From the NCBI RefSeq assembly GCF_029392895.1, contig NZ_CP114200.1:5115001-5179000 (forward strand): 64,000 bases of DNA. The letters are read 5' to 3'. The DNA comes from Streptomyces sp. 71268. GTDB taxonomy: Bacteria > Actinomycetota > Actinomycetes > Streptomycetales > Streptomycetaceae. Each line of letters begins with the position of its first letter. Within the stretch, counting starts at the first letter, position 1. Below the pieces are notes generated by a model. It worked only from the letters and a program-made list of their open reading frames with translations. It was not told the origin of the DNA and searched no databases. The position numbers and the translations under genes were made by a program. Of this stretch, positions 26,477 through 35,210 are shown piece after piece.

Positions 26477-28840
26477 GTGTCGGACGAGGGGCGGTTGGTC
26501 GCCAAGCGGTACCGGCTGGTGGAGCGGATCGGCCGGGGCGGCATGGGCACCGTGTGGAGAGCCGCCGACGAACTGCTGGGCCGTCAGGTCGCCATCAAGC
26601 AGTTGCACATCTCACCGCACCTGGCCGACGACGAGCTGGCCACGCTGTACGAGCGGACGCGGCGCGAGGCGCAGAGCGCCGCGCGCATCGCCCATCCCAA
26701 CGTGGTCGTGGTGCACGACGTCGTGGACGACCGCGGCGTGCCGTGCATCGTGATGGAGTACGTGCCCTCCACGACCCTCGCCGACGTGCTCAAGCGCAAG
26801 GGACGCATCGAGCCCGAGGAGGCCGCCAGGATCGGCCGCGGCATGATCGCCGCCCTGCGGGCCGCGCACGCGGCGGGCGTGCTGCACCGGGACGTCAAGC
26901 CGGGCAACGTACTCCTGGGCACCGGCGGCAGCCACGGCCCCGGCCACCACACCGACGGTGATCCCGGCGACCGCGCGGCCAGCGGCGGACACCGCGCCGT
27001 GGGCCACGGCCCGCTCGGCGACGGCCGGGTGGTGCTCACCGACTTCGGCATAGCCGTCGCCTCCGGCACCTCGACCCTGACCAAGACCGGCGAACTCGTC
27101 GGCTCCATCGACTACGTGGCCCCCGAGCGCGTCAAGGGCGGCAAGCCGGGCCCCGCGTCCGACCTGTGGGCGCTGGGCGCGACGCTCTACCAGGCGGTGG
27201 AGGGGCGGCCTCCGTTCCGTAAGGACACCGCGTTCGAGACGGCGTACGCGATCGCCGTGGACGAGCTGCCGCCGCTGCGCCACGCCGGCGTCCTCGCGCC
27301 GCTCGTCGAGGCCCTGCTCGACAAGGACCCGGACGCGCGGCCGTCGGCGGAGACGGTGGAGTGGACGCTGCGGGCCGCCGCCGCCGAGGCCGAGACGGAG
27401 CTGATGCGGTCGTCGCTGCTGCCCGAACGGGACGCCGCGCGCGCCACACCCGACGCGGCCGCACGCAGCACACCTGACGCGGCCGCGCGCGCCACACCTG
27501 ACGCCGTGGTACCAGCCGTCCCAGACACCACAGTGAATCCCACGCCGGCCACGGCACCGACCCGGATCAACGGCGACGTGGCGGCCACCGAGCCGGCACC
27601 GACCCCCGGGACGGCACCGGCCGGCACCGCGAACACGGCCTCCGGGGCGACGTCGGGCACCACCGCGCACCCCTCACGTGACACCACCCCCGATCCGGCC
27701 CACCCCCACACGCCCAACCCGGGCGGGCCGCACTCGGACGTCGGTACCGTTCCCACCCGCGTGCGGGCCGATCGCCAGTCGACCGACACACCGCAGCAGC
27801 CGAACCAGCCCCAACAGACCCAGCAACTACGGCAAACACGGCAGTCGAACCGGCCGCCTCAGGCACACCAGCCGCAGCAGTCCCACCAGCCGAATCAGCC
27901 GCCCCAAGCCAGTCAGTCGCAGCAACCGCGACAGTCGCATCAGCCCGTGCAGTCCCTCCAGCACGCGACGCCCCCGCAGCAGCCTCACCCACACGCGCAG
28001 AGCCGTTCCACGCCCGTAGGTCACGCGTCGGTAGGGCAGGCGCCGGGCGCGCACCCACACACCGGTCACGCGTCGGCGGGCAGCTCGCCCTCGCACACCG
28101 CGCCCACCTCGATCGGCGTGCCGGACGGGGCGGGTGGTGCGGGCGGGCGGCGGCGTGGGCGGGCGACGCTGTGGGGCGCGGTGGCCGTGGGGCTGATCGC
28201 GTCCGGCGCCGGTGCCGTGGTCGTCTATCTGGCGTCGAGCGACAAGGACGACGGCGGCGCGCGGACCAGCGCGCGGCAGAGCGCGTCGCAGCGGCCCGGC
28301 AGCGACGGAGCGGTCCCGGCGAAGCCCGGCGCGCCGAAGCCCAAGCCGTCCCCGGTGCCGGCCGGTTACCACTTGGTGCACGAGAAGGACCTGGGCGTCT
28401 CGTTCCCGGTTCCGGACGGTTGGACGCGCAAGTCGGGCACCGGCGAGCAGGTCGACTACGTGGACCCCACCGGCAAGGTCGGCATCAAGATCAACGTGCT
28501 GGACTTCGCCAGCTCCGACCACCTGGAGCACTTCGAGGACATCGAGGCGCAGTGGCGCGAGCGCGAGCCCACGCTCAAGCGGCTGCGCATGCAGCGCACG
28601 ACGTTCCGCGGCGACCCCGCCGCCATCTGGGAGTTCTCCTTCCGTGGCAAGGCCAGGGAGTTCCGCGGCATCGATCTCGGCTTCGGCGAGGTGGGCAAGG
28701 AGGAGTACGCCATCTACGTGTCGGGGCCGAGCGAGCAGTGGTCGGAATACCGGCCCATCTTCGACGTCATCAAGGACAGCTTCCACACGGCCGACGACGT
28801 CAAGAGGGCACAGGGCACGGCGGCCGGCACCGGCTCCTGA
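26477..28840 (+). CDS. Transmembrane Ser/Thr kinase with Gln-rich linker
   Basis: A 787-aa receptor kinase. The domain covers about 8-300 with GRGGMGTVWR, K41, HRD 137-139, DFG 189 and SIDYVAPER. Between HRD and DFG there are 52 residues rather than the usual 20 or so, owing to a Gly/His-rich insert (GSHGPGHHTDGDPGD). The linker (about 310-560) is Ala/Thr/Pro-rich and then strongly Gln-rich (QQPNQPQQTQQ...). A membrane helix lies near 565-588, and about 170 extracytoplasmic residues follow with GYHLVHEKDLGVSFPVPDGW and AAIWEFSF, shared with the kinase at 3457. GTG 26477 has GAGGGG six bases upstream. It is divergent from the PspC gene, so it probably belongs to the same envelope theme. Confidence 0.9.
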   Translation: MSDEGRLVAKRYRLVERIGRGGMGTVWRAADELLGRQVAIKQLHISPHLADDELATLYERTRREAQSAARIAHPNVVVVHDVVDDRGVPCIVMEYVPSTTLADVLKRKGRIEPEEAARIGRGMIAALRAAHAAGVLHRDVKPGNVLLGTGGSHGPGHHTDGDPGDRAASGGHRAVGHGPLGDGRVVLTDFGIAVASGTSTLTKTGELVGSIDYVAPERVKGGKPGPASDLWALGATLYQAVEGRPPFRKDTAFETAYAIAVDELPPLRHAGVLAPLVEALLDKDPDARPSAETVEWTLRAAAAEAETELMRSSLLPERDAARATPDAAARSTPDAAARATPDAVVPAVPDTTVNPTPATAPTRINGDVAATEPAPTPGTAPAGTANTASGATSGTTAHPSRDTTPDPAHPHTPNPGGPHSDVGTVPTRVRADRQSTDTPQQPNQPQQTQQLRQTRQSNRPPQAHQPQQSHQPNQPPQASQSQQPRQSHQPVQSLQHATPPQQPHPHAQSRSTPVGHASVGQAPGAHPHTGHASAGSSPSHTAPTSIGVPDGAGGAGGRRRGRATLWGAVAVGLIASGAGAVVVYLASSDKDDGGARTSARQSASQRPGSDGAVPAKPGAPKPKPSPVPAGYHLVHEKDLGVSFPVPDGWTRKSGTGEQVDYVDPTGKVGIKINVLDFASSDHLEHFEDIEAQWREREPTLKRLRMQRTTFRGDPAAIWEFSFRGKAREFRGIDLGFGEVGKEEYAIYVSGPSEQWSEYRPIFDVIKDSFHTADDVKRAQGTAAGTGS

Positions 28841-29148
28841 CCGTCGCCGTCGTCGCCGTCCCTATTGTTTGGCTGGTCGCTGGTCGCTGGTCGCTGGTCG
28901 CTGGTCGCTGGTCGCTGGTCGCTGGGCGCCGGCGGGCGGCCGAGGGTCGGCGGTGGACGGTCGCTGGTCCCCGGTGGGCGGGCTGTGGCGGCCCGGCGGC
29001 GGTCTGGGCGGGTCCCGATCGGTGCAGGTCGGAGGGGGCGCGCGGGAGGCCCTGACGAGCGCCCCTAGGTGAGCCTCCGGGTTCCGGTGTACGGGATCAG
29101 GGTCAGCCCCTGATGTCCGGGACTCGGTGCTCGTGTGACGATCAGGAC
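28841..29148. other. Intergenic region after the third kinase
   Basis: About 300 bases without a gene. It starts with a tandem heptamer array (28873-28921) and continues with decaying copies of GGTCGCTGGTC and GCGGTGGACGG-like sequence. The promoter of the PspC-histidine kinase gene should lie in its last 80 bases; no clear -35/-10 pair is seen. Confidence 0.45.
28873..28921. repeat. Seven tandem copies of CTGGTCG
   Basis: Forty-nine bases of an exact 7-base unit, then a diverged copy, 32 bases after the kinase stop codon. It is the same style of short array as at 17693, 35267 and 42842. Confidence 0.95.
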
Positions 29149-30411
29149 ATGACCACCGCAGCGCCCCCCACCGAGCCGCCCCTGCGCAAGCTGTACCGCA
29201 GCGCCGAGGGCCGGATGCTGGGTGGCGTCGCCCGGGGCCTGGCCGGCCACCTCGGGCTGCCGGTCTCCTGGGTCCGCATCGTGTTCCTCGCGCTCCTCAT
29301 GGCCGAGGGGTTCGGCGTCCTGCTCTACGCCCTGTTCTGGTTCGTGGTGCCGCTCGGCGTCGGTGGCGTGGAGGCCCCGCGACCCGCGGCAGTCACGGGC
29401 CGGGACGGCAAGCGCAGGCTGCTGGCCCGTAAGCCGGACAAGGGCCAGATATTCGCCCTGATCGCGGTCGTGGCGGGGATGGCCATCTTCGTCAGCAGCT
29501 TCCAACTCGGCCGGGCCAACGCCTACGTCTGGCCGCTGCTGCTGATCGGCGCGGGCGTGGCGCTGGTGTGGCGGCAGGCTGACAACGCGCGGCGGGCGCA
29601 GTGGGTGGAGCTCAGCCGCCGCAAGCGGCTGCTGCCGATCGCGCGCGGCGCGGCGGGCGTCGTGTTGGTCAGCGCCGGCGTGACGGGCATCGTCGTGATG
29701 CAGGGCTCGGCCCGACACCTGGGCGCCGTGCTCCAGGCGGCGCTCGCCGTCCTCGTGGGCATAGCCCTGCTCGCGGGGCCGTACCTGGTGCGCATGGCTC
29801 AGGACCTGTCCGAGGAGCGGTTGATGCGCATCCGGGCCCAGGAGCGCGCGGAGGTCGCCGCCCACGTGCACGACTCGGTACTGCACACGCTCACCCTGAT
29901 CCAGCGCAACGCCGAGGACGCGCGCGAGGTCACCCGGCTGGCCCGGGCCCAGGAGCGCGAGCTGCGCGCCTGGCTGAACCGGCCCGAGGGCCGGGGGAAG
30001 GAGGAGGCCGACGAGCCGGCGACGCTCGCGGACGCGGTCAAGAGCACTGCGGCGGAGGTCGAGGACTACCACGGCGTGCCCGTCGAGGTGGTGTGCGTCG
30101 GCGACTGCCCGCTGGACGACCGGCTGGTGGCGCAGATGCAGGCCGCGCGCGAGGCGATGGTCAACGCGGCCAAGTACGGTGGCGAGGGCGGTGCCGTGCA
30201 GGTCTTCGCCGAAGTGGAGGGGCGTACGGTCTTCGTGTCCGTGCGGGACCGGGGCCCGGGCTTCGATCTGGACGCGGTGCCGGACGACCGGATGGGCGTA
30301 CGCGAGTCGATCATCGGCAGAATGCAGCGCAACGGCGGCACGGCGCGGCTGCGCTCCGCGCCGGACGGGGGCACCGAAGTGGAACTTGAGATGGAGAGGG
30401 TCGCGACATGA
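29149..30411 (+). CDS. PspC-domain sensor histidine kinase
   Basis: A 420-aa sensor. The PspC domain is at the N-terminus (LRKLYRSAEGRMLGGVARGLAGHLGL, then a helix, residues 11-75), four or so membrane helices run to about 215, and the DHp helix carries phospho-acceptor H241 (AAHVHDSVLHTL, HisKA_3 type). The ATP-binding domain has NAAKYGG and DRGPGFD. An internal ATG at 29149 was preferred to 29113 because the PspC pattern starts just after it. It overlaps the response-regulator gene by four bases (ATGA), so the two are a coupled two-component system. This architecture is the actinobacterial MacS/LiaS-like envelope-stress type; the signal is not known. Confidence 0.9.
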   Translation: MTTAAPPTEPPLRKLYRSAEGRMLGGVARGLAGHLGLPVSWVRIVFLALLMAEGFGVLLYALFWFVVPLGVGGVEAPRPAAVTGRDGKRRLLARKPDKGQIFALIAVVAGMAIFVSSFQLGRANAYVWPLLLIGAGVALVWRQADNARRAQWVELSRRKRLLPIARGAAGVVLVSAGVTGIVVMQGSARHLGAVLQAALAVLVGIALLAGPYLVRMAQDLSEERLMRIRAQERAEVAAHVHDSVLHTLTLIQRNAEDAREVTRLARAQERELRAWLNRPEGRGKEEADEPATLADAVKSTAAEVEDYHGVPVEVVCVGDCPLDDRLVAQMQAAREAMVNAAKYGGEGGAVQVFAEVEGRTVFVSVRDRGPGFDLDAVPDDRMGVRESIIGRMQRNGGTARLRSAPDGGTEVELEMERVAT

Positions 30412-31130
30412 CCGAAGGCGTGACGGGCACCGGAGGCGGTGGCGGCACGGAGGGCGCGACGGGGGCCGAGCGGCACGTCCGGGTCGTGCTGGTGGACGAC
30501 CACCGGATGTTCCGTACGGGCGTGCAGGCCGAGATCGGGGCGACCGAGCGTACGGGCGTGGAGGTGGTGGGCGAGGCGGCCGACGTGGACCAGGCCGTCA
30601 GCGTCATCGCCGCCACCCGCCCCGAGGTGGTGCTGCTCGACGTGCACCTGCCCGGGGGCGGCGGCGTCGAGGTGCTGCGGCGCAGCGCCGCGTTGATGGG
30701 CGACGCCTCGAACCCGGTGCGCTTCCTTGCCCTGTCGGTCTCCGACGCGGCCGACGACGTCATCGGCGTCATCAGGGGCGGCGCCCGCGGGTACGTCACC
30801 AAGACCATCACCGGCACTGACCTGGTCGCCGCGATCTTCCGGGTGCGGGACGGCGACGCGGTGTTCTCGCCGCGGCTCGCGGGCTTCGTCCTCGACGCCT
30901 TCGCCTCCACGGACGCGCCGCCGGTGGACGAGGACCTGGACCGGCTGACCCAGCGCGAGCGCGAGGTGCTGCGGCTGATCGCGCGCGGTTACGCGTACAA
31001 GGAGATAGCCAAGCAGTTGTTCATCTCCGTGAAGACGGTCGAGTCCCACGTCTCCGCGGTGTTGCGCAAGCTCCAGCTCTCCAACCGGCACGAGCTGACC
31101 CGCTGGGCCACCGCGCGCCGACTGGTCTGA
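30408..31130 (+). CDS. NarL/LuxR-type response regulator
   Basis: A 240-aa DNA-binding regulator. After a 22-residue Gly/Thr-rich start comes the receiver domain with VVLVDDHRMFR and phospho-acceptor D78 (VVLLDVHLPGGGG), and a C-terminal LuxR helix-turn-helix (LTQREREVLRLIARGYAYKEIAKQLFIS-VKTVESHVS). Its ATG overlaps the stop of the PspC-histidine kinase gene, which makes that kinase its partner. The regulon is not visible; the nearby PspC gene and kinases are candidates. Confidence 0.93.
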   Translation: MTEGVTGTGGGGGTEGATGAERHVRVVLVDDHRMFRTGVQAEIGATERTGVEVVGEAADVDQAVSVIAATRPEVVLLDVHLPGGGGVEVLRRSAALMGDASNPVRFLALSVSDAADDVIGVIRGGARGYVTKTITGTDLVAAIFRVRDGDAVFSPRLAGFVLDAFASTDAPPVDEDLDRLTQREREVLRLIARGYAYKEIAKQLFISVKTVESHVSAVLRKLQLSNRHELTRWATARRLV

Positions 31131-31393
31131 GCGAGCGAGCCCCGCCCCTCCGGGCCCCCCGCCCTCTCCGGCCCCGGCCGCGCCGCCGGTACGCCGGCCC
31201 GGTTGCCGGCCCCACCGTGGCCGCGGCCCGCATCCGGTGTTCCGACGGGAGAGCCCCACCGGGTGTGCCTCGCGCGGGGGCCCGCCGTAGCGGGGCCCGG
31301 GGCGTGCTCCGGCGGCGGAGGGCCCGGGGCCGGGCCCCTGGGGTGGCGTGGGCGGGTGCTCTCACGGGTGCCCTCGGGGGCGGTGAACTCCGC

Positions 31394-32278
31394 TCAGGGG
31401 CGGTAGACCTCACCGGGCTCGGGCACGGCCGGGGCCATGAGCTGGGGCACCGTCACGAAGGTGAAGCCGCGCTTGTGCAGGGCGTCGATGATGCCGGGTA
31501 CGGCGGGCACCGTGCCGTCGTAGATGTCGTGCAGCAGGATGATGCCGTCCCGGTCGGCCTGGTCCAGGACCCGCTTCTTGATCAGCGCGGAGTCCGTCGT
31601 GGAGTAGTCCTTGGCGGTCACGCTCCACAGCACCTGGGAGAGGCCCAGCTCCTTGCTGACCTTGGAGACGTCCTTGTTGGTGCGGCCCTGCGGCGGGCGC
31701 ATGAGGGTCGGCTTGTGCCCCGTTATCTCCTCTATCGCGTCCTGGGTGAGCGCCAGTTCCTTGCGGGCCTCGTCGGGTTCGAGGTCGGTCAACCGGGGGT
31801 GCGACCAGGTGTGGTTGGCCACCTCGTGGCCCTCCGTCGCGATCCGGCGTACCAGATCGGGGTGCTTCTTCACGTGGTTCTTGCCGAGCAGGAAGAAGGT
31901 CGCGGGGACCTTCTTGTCCTTCAGCGTGTCCAGGAGTCGCCCGGTGTCCTTGCCGGGGCCGGCGTCGAAGGTCAGCGCGATGCACTTGGCCGCCGCGCAG
32001 TCCACCGATCCCTGCTTCCCCTTGGCGCCGTCGCCGGCCTTGGAGCGCGCGGACGCCGGCGATGTCGTGTCGGTCTGATCCGACGAACAACCGCTCAGCA
32101 CGAGCGCGAGGGACAGCGCGCCGGCCGCGGCCACGGCCGTACCCATCGCCCGCGCCCGTCGCCGGCTCCGGGGGCGCCGCCCGCCGGCGGACGCATCGGG
32201 GGTCGGCGCGTTGGCCTCCTCGAGGGAGGCGGAGACAACGGTGTCGGGCGCGCCGGATATGGCAGGTTCAGAGAGCAT
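31394..32278 (-). CDS. Lipoprotein polysaccharide deacetylase (NodB domain)
   Basis: A 294-aa exported lipoprotein that should deacetylate an extracellular amino-sugar polymer such as peptidoglycan. The N-terminus has an Arg-rich cytosolic part, a helix (AMGTAVAAAGALSLALVLSGC) and a lipobox ending in LSGC. The NodB domain starts at IALTFDAGPG, with motif 2 NHTWSHP and motif 3 RPPQGR. Motif 1 normally reads TFDDGP: the second, metal-binding Asp is Ala here, so metal use or activity may be altered. ATG 32278 was chosen because the -10 TACAGT lies seven bases upstream and covers the alternative GTG at 32287; the transcript is probably leaderless. A palindrome sits inside its promoter. Confidence 0.87.
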   Translation of the reverse strand: MLSEPAISGAPDTVVSASLEEANAPTPDASAGGRRPRSRRRARAMGTAVAAAGALSLALVLSGCSSDQTDTTSPASARSKAGDGAKGKQGSVDCAAAKCIALTFDAGPGKDTGRLLDTLKDKKVPATFFLLGKNHVKKHPDLVRRIATEGHEVANHTWSHPRLTDLEPDEARKELALTQDAIEEITGHKPTLMRPPQGRTNKDVSKVSKELGLSQVLWSVTAKDYSTTDSALIKKRVLDQADRDGIILLHDIYDGTVPAVPGIIDALHKRGFTFVTVPQLMAPAVPEPGEVYRP

Positions 32279-32285
32279 GCCGAGC

Positions 32286-32314
32286 ACTGTACAAGTCGTG
32301 TATACACGAAGTTC
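32286..32314 (-). promoter_or_regulatory. Deacetylase promoter with operator-like palindrome in the spacer
   Basis: The minus strand reads GAACTT, 17 bases, TACAGT, then seven bases to the ATG. The spacer is almost filled by the perfect 14-bp palindrome TCGTGTATACACGA (32296-32309). A repressor bound there would block RNA polymerase. No matching regulator is known to me. Confidence 0.6.
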
Positions 32315-32452
32315 ATACGCCCCCCTCCTGGTGTTATGCGTTCGGGGAGCGTGGCTCGCGGGCGGCGGGCCGGCTGGTTCGCGGGGCGTGCCGCGTCACC
32401 TGCCGGGGGTCGAGGGGGAGCGGGCTGCCCGGAGGTGGGGCGCTCAGCGCCG

Positions 32453-33022
32453 CTACGGGTACGTGCGGAAGTCGGTCGTGTCCACGGTCCAACTGCCCAC
32501 GGTGACGATGTCACCGAAGACGTAGTCGCCGCGCGTGCGGTAGCGCGGTCCGTCGGGCCCGCGACCGGGGTCGGAGAGCGCGGCCACGGTGCCCTCGCGG
32601 GGATCGACGAGGAGGTAGAGCGGAATGCCCATCGCCGGGTACTCCGCCATCTTGTCCAGGTAGTCGCTGGTGTGGCTGGACGGGGAGACGATCTCGGCGA
32701 CGAGCGCCACGTCCGCCGGTTCGAAGGGGTTCATGGTCCGCTCGGTGAGGACGTCGTACGGCACCACGAGCACGTCCGGCCTCCGCAGCCTGCCGATGGT
32801 GGGGTCTGCGACCTCCCCGCCGGTGTGGGCGACCAGCCGCGGAGAGGTTTCCCGCAACTGCTCTGCCAGTTGCTCGAGAATCAGCCACGCGATGAACTCG
32901 TGTGGCCGTCCGGGGGACGTCATCAACACGATTCGATCCCCGAAGATCTCGTAGCCGACGAGAGGATCGGGGGCATGCCGTGCGAGTTCTTCGCCGATCT
33001 CCCGCATGCGTGCGTAGTCCAC
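32453..33022 (-). CDS. Uma2-family (DUF820) restriction-endonuclease-fold protein
   Basis: A 189-aa protein of the PD-(D/E)xK-fold Uma2 family, widespread in Streptomyces and cyanobacteria and of unproven function. The core reads RRPDVLVVPYD, then VALVAEIVSPSS and DKMAEYPAMGIPLYLLVDP, which supplies the Asp, Glu and Lys of the nuclease-like site. GTG 33022 was taken because AGGCGG lies about eight bases upstream; an internal ATG at 33007 is the alternative. It is a stand-alone gene with no partner operon. Family members are often linked to transposons or defence, but nothing here supports either. Confidence 0.85.
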   Translation of the reverse strand: MDYARMREIGEELARHAPDPLVGYEIFGDRIVLMTSPGRPHEFIAWLILEQLAEQLRETSPRLVAHTGGEVADPTIGRLRRPDVLVVPYDVLTERTMNPFEPADVALVAEIVSPSSHTSDYLDKMAEYPAMGIPLYLLVDPREGTVAALSDPGRGPDGPRYRTRGDYVFGDIVTVGSWTVDTTDFRTYP

Positions 33023-33304
33023 CGTCGTACCGCCTGTTCGCGTGAGCCGAGGCCGGCTGGCGCCACGATTCAAACCTACGCCGGGGCGAACCGGCTCAAC
33101 CTCGGGCGGCCGGGCCCGACCTTGGGCGTGCCGGGGCGGGGCGTGGCCGTGGCGGCACTCCCCGCCCCAGCGGTTGTACCCCGAGCGCCGCCCCCGCCCC
33201 ACGCGCCCCGCCCCACGCGCCGCCCCCGCCCCACGCGCTCCATCCCACGCGCCGCCCCGCTCCCTTCCGCCGCTCCCGACTCGGTTACGCCCTCCTCCCT
33301 CCCC

Positions 33305-34513
33305 CTACCCCTCGCCCCGCCACAGGTCGGGGCCGAAGACCTCGTAGTGGATGCGGTCGGCGGGCAGGCCGAGGGCACGGAGTTGGGCGCGGGTCGCGTG
33401 GACGAAGGGGAGGGGGCCGCACAGGTAGGCGGTGGTGCGGGGGAGGTTGGGCAGTGGGACGGCGGACAGGTCGACGCGCCCGGTGCGGTCGGCCGGCCAG
33501 GGGCCGGCCGGCTCCTCGTACCAGACGTGGGCGACGGCATCCGGCAACTTCCGGACCAGCGCGTCGAGTTCCTCACGGAAGGCGTGGGTGCGCTCGGCGC
33601 GGTCGCCGTGCACGGCGACCACGGGGCGCGCCGCGCCGGTGGTCAGCAGGTGGTCGAGCATGCCGATCAGCGGCGTGCAGCCGATGCCGGCGGAGACCAG
33701 CAGGAGGGGCCCGTCGTCGCGCGCGTCGAGCGTCACGTCGCCGAACGGCAGGCTGACGCGCAGCGTGTCGCCGGCGCGTACGCGGGCGTGCAGATGTGTG
33801 GAGACCGCGCCGTCCGGCGCGCCTTCGCCCTCGCCGGCGGCGGCCTTGACCGTGAGGCGCAACCCCTCGGGGCGGGCCGCGCTCACGCTGTACTGGCGTA
33901 TCTGGCGGGCCCCGTCCTCCAGTTCGACCTGCACGGAGACGTACTGGCCGGGGCGGGACGGCGGGGGCGGCGTGCCGTCGGCGGGCCGGACCAGGAAGCT
34001 CACCACGCCGTCCGCCTCCGGCGTGCGCTCCAGTACCCGGTACTCCCGCCACACGTCGCCCTCGGCCACGCCGGCCGCCGCGTACAGCCGGCCCTCCGCG
34101 GCGATCAGTGAGTCGGCGAGCAGCCAGTAGACCTCGTCCCAGGCCGCGGCCACCTCCTCCGTGACGGCCTCGCCCAGCACCTCGGCGATGGCCGCGAACA
34201 GGTGGGTGTGCACGATGTCGTACTGGTCGCGGGTGACGCCGAGCGAGGCGTGCTTGTGGGCGATGCGACCCAGCAGTTCGTCGGGCGCGGTGGGCGATGG
34301 CCCGACCAGCGTCGTCGCGAACGCCGCGAGCGCGCCGGCGAGCGCCTGCCGCTGCGTCCCGTTGGCCTGGTTGCCACGGTTGAACAGGTCGCGCAGCAGC
34401 GCGGGGTGGGCCGCGAACAGCCGGTCGTAGAAGCGTGCGGCGATCTCGTCGAGCGCGCCGTGCACGGCGGGCAGCGTGGCACGGACCGCGACGGCCGACT
34501 TTTCGGACAGCAT
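33305..34513 (-). CDS. hmpA: Flavohemoglobin, nitric oxide dioxygenase
   Basis: A 402-aa enzyme that oxidises NO to nitrate with O2 and NAD(P)H. The globin domain (1-140) has proximal H88 in AHKHASLGV, and the FAD-binding domain contains RQYSVSAA (RxYS). The NAD domain has LLVSAGIGCTPL and YLCGPLPF. ATG 34513 has GGAG eight bases upstream. A 23-bp imperfect dyad just upstream matches the one before nsrR, so NsrR should repress it until NO destroys the iron-sulfur cluster. It lies 241 bases downstream of nsrR on the same strand with its own control site. Confidence 0.95.
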   Translation of the reverse strand: MLSEKSAVAVRATLPAVHGALDEIAARFYDRLFAAHPALLRDLFNRGNQANGTQRQALAGALAAFATTLVGPSPTAPDELLGRIAHKHASLGVTRDQYDIVHTHLFAAIAEVLGEAVTEEVAAAWDEVYWLLADSLIAAEGRLYAAAGVAEGDVWREYRVLERTPEADGVVSFLVRPADGTPPPPSRPGQYVSVQVELEDGARQIRQYSVSAARPEGLRLTVKAAAGEGEGAPDGAVSTHLHARVRAGDTLRVSLPFGDVTLDARDDGPLLLVSAGIGCTPLIGMLDHLLTTGAARPVVAVHGDRAERTHAFREELDALVRKLPDAVAHVWYEEPAGPWPADRTGRVDLSAVPLPNLPRTTAYLCGPLPFVHATRAQLRALGLPADRIHYEVFGPDLWRGEG

Positions 34514-34523
34514 GGCTACTCCA

Positions 34524-34546
34524 AATCAGATTCTGAGATTCGTCTT
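34524..34546 (-). promoter_or_regulatory. NsrR operator upstream of hmpA
   Basis: A 23-bp 11-1-11 dyad, on the minus strand AAGACGAATCT, C, AGAATCTGATT. Half-sites agree at 7 of 11 positions and the layout matches the Streptomyces NsrR box. It sits 11-33 bases upstream of the hmpA start. Confidence 0.75.
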
Positions 34547-34754
34547 TTTGGTCGAGGGTGTTCGCGGAAGGGATTGCGGGGATTCCGGCGCGAGGGCCGG
34601 TCAGGGGGGAGCGGGGAGAGGCGACGTGGGCGTGGGGCCTCGGGCGGGGTGGCGCGAGGTGGCCACGGTGAGGCGCGGGCGGGCTTGGCCGCGGCCCGCG
34701 CGGTGCGCGGTGGGCGCGGCGGGTGGTGATCAGGTGGCGGGTGGTGTTCGGGTG

Positions 34755-35195
34755 CTAGGTGGGACGGGGTGTGAGGCCCAGCAGGACGGGGCCGGTCGGG
34801 GCGGAGACGAGGTCGGCGATGGTGATCGGGTCGAGCGTGGCGTAGAAGGATTCCTGTGCCTGGCGTAGCGCGCTGCGCAGCCGGCACGCCGTGCGCAGCG
34901 GGCAGGGCGGGTCGTCCTCGCAGCCCACCACGTCACCCGCCCCCTCAAGCTCGCGTACCAGCCAGCCGAGCGACGCGGCGCGCCCGGTCGAGGTCAGCGC
35001 CAGCCCGCCGCCCCGGCCGCGCCGGGCCTCGACCACGCCGAGGTGGCGCAGCCGGGTGACGGCCTTCGCGGCATGGCTGTACGGCACGGCGACGGCGTCG
35101 GCCACCTCGCGAGTGGTCGGCGCGCTCTCCGCGTCGAGCACCGCGAGGCGCATGGCGACGCGGAGCGCCAGATCGGTGGCCTTGGTCAGTCGCAC
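34755..35195 (-). CDS. nsrR: NsrR, nitric oxide-sensing Rrf2 repressor
   Basis: A 146-aa Rrf2-family repressor. The winged helix (residues 1-70, TTREVADAVAVPYSHAAKAVTRLRHLG) is followed by three conserved cysteines C92, C98 and C104 in GCEDDPPCPLRTAC, the [4Fe-4S] ligands of Streptomyces NsrR. NO attack on the cluster releases DNA. GTG 35195 lies six bases after TAGAAT, so the transcript is leaderless. A 23-bp dyad like the hmpA one lies just upstream of that -10, so it should regulate itself. Start and cysteine spacing are one residue short of the S. coelicolor protein as I remember it. Confidence 0.93.
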   Translation of the reverse strand: MRLTKATDLALRVAMRLAVLDAESAPTTREVADAVAVPYSHAAKAVTRLRHLGVVEARRGRGGGLALTSTGRAASLGWLVRELEGAGDVVGCEDDPPCPLRTACRLRSALRQAQESFYATLDPITIADLVSAPTGPVLLGLTPRPT

Positions 35196-35210
35196 GCCGC
35201 GATTCTATGG

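Noticed and set aside
32285..32287. GTG at 32287 as start of the deacetylase
   Set aside because: It overlaps the -10 element TACAGT; ATG 32278, seven bases downstream, is better placed.
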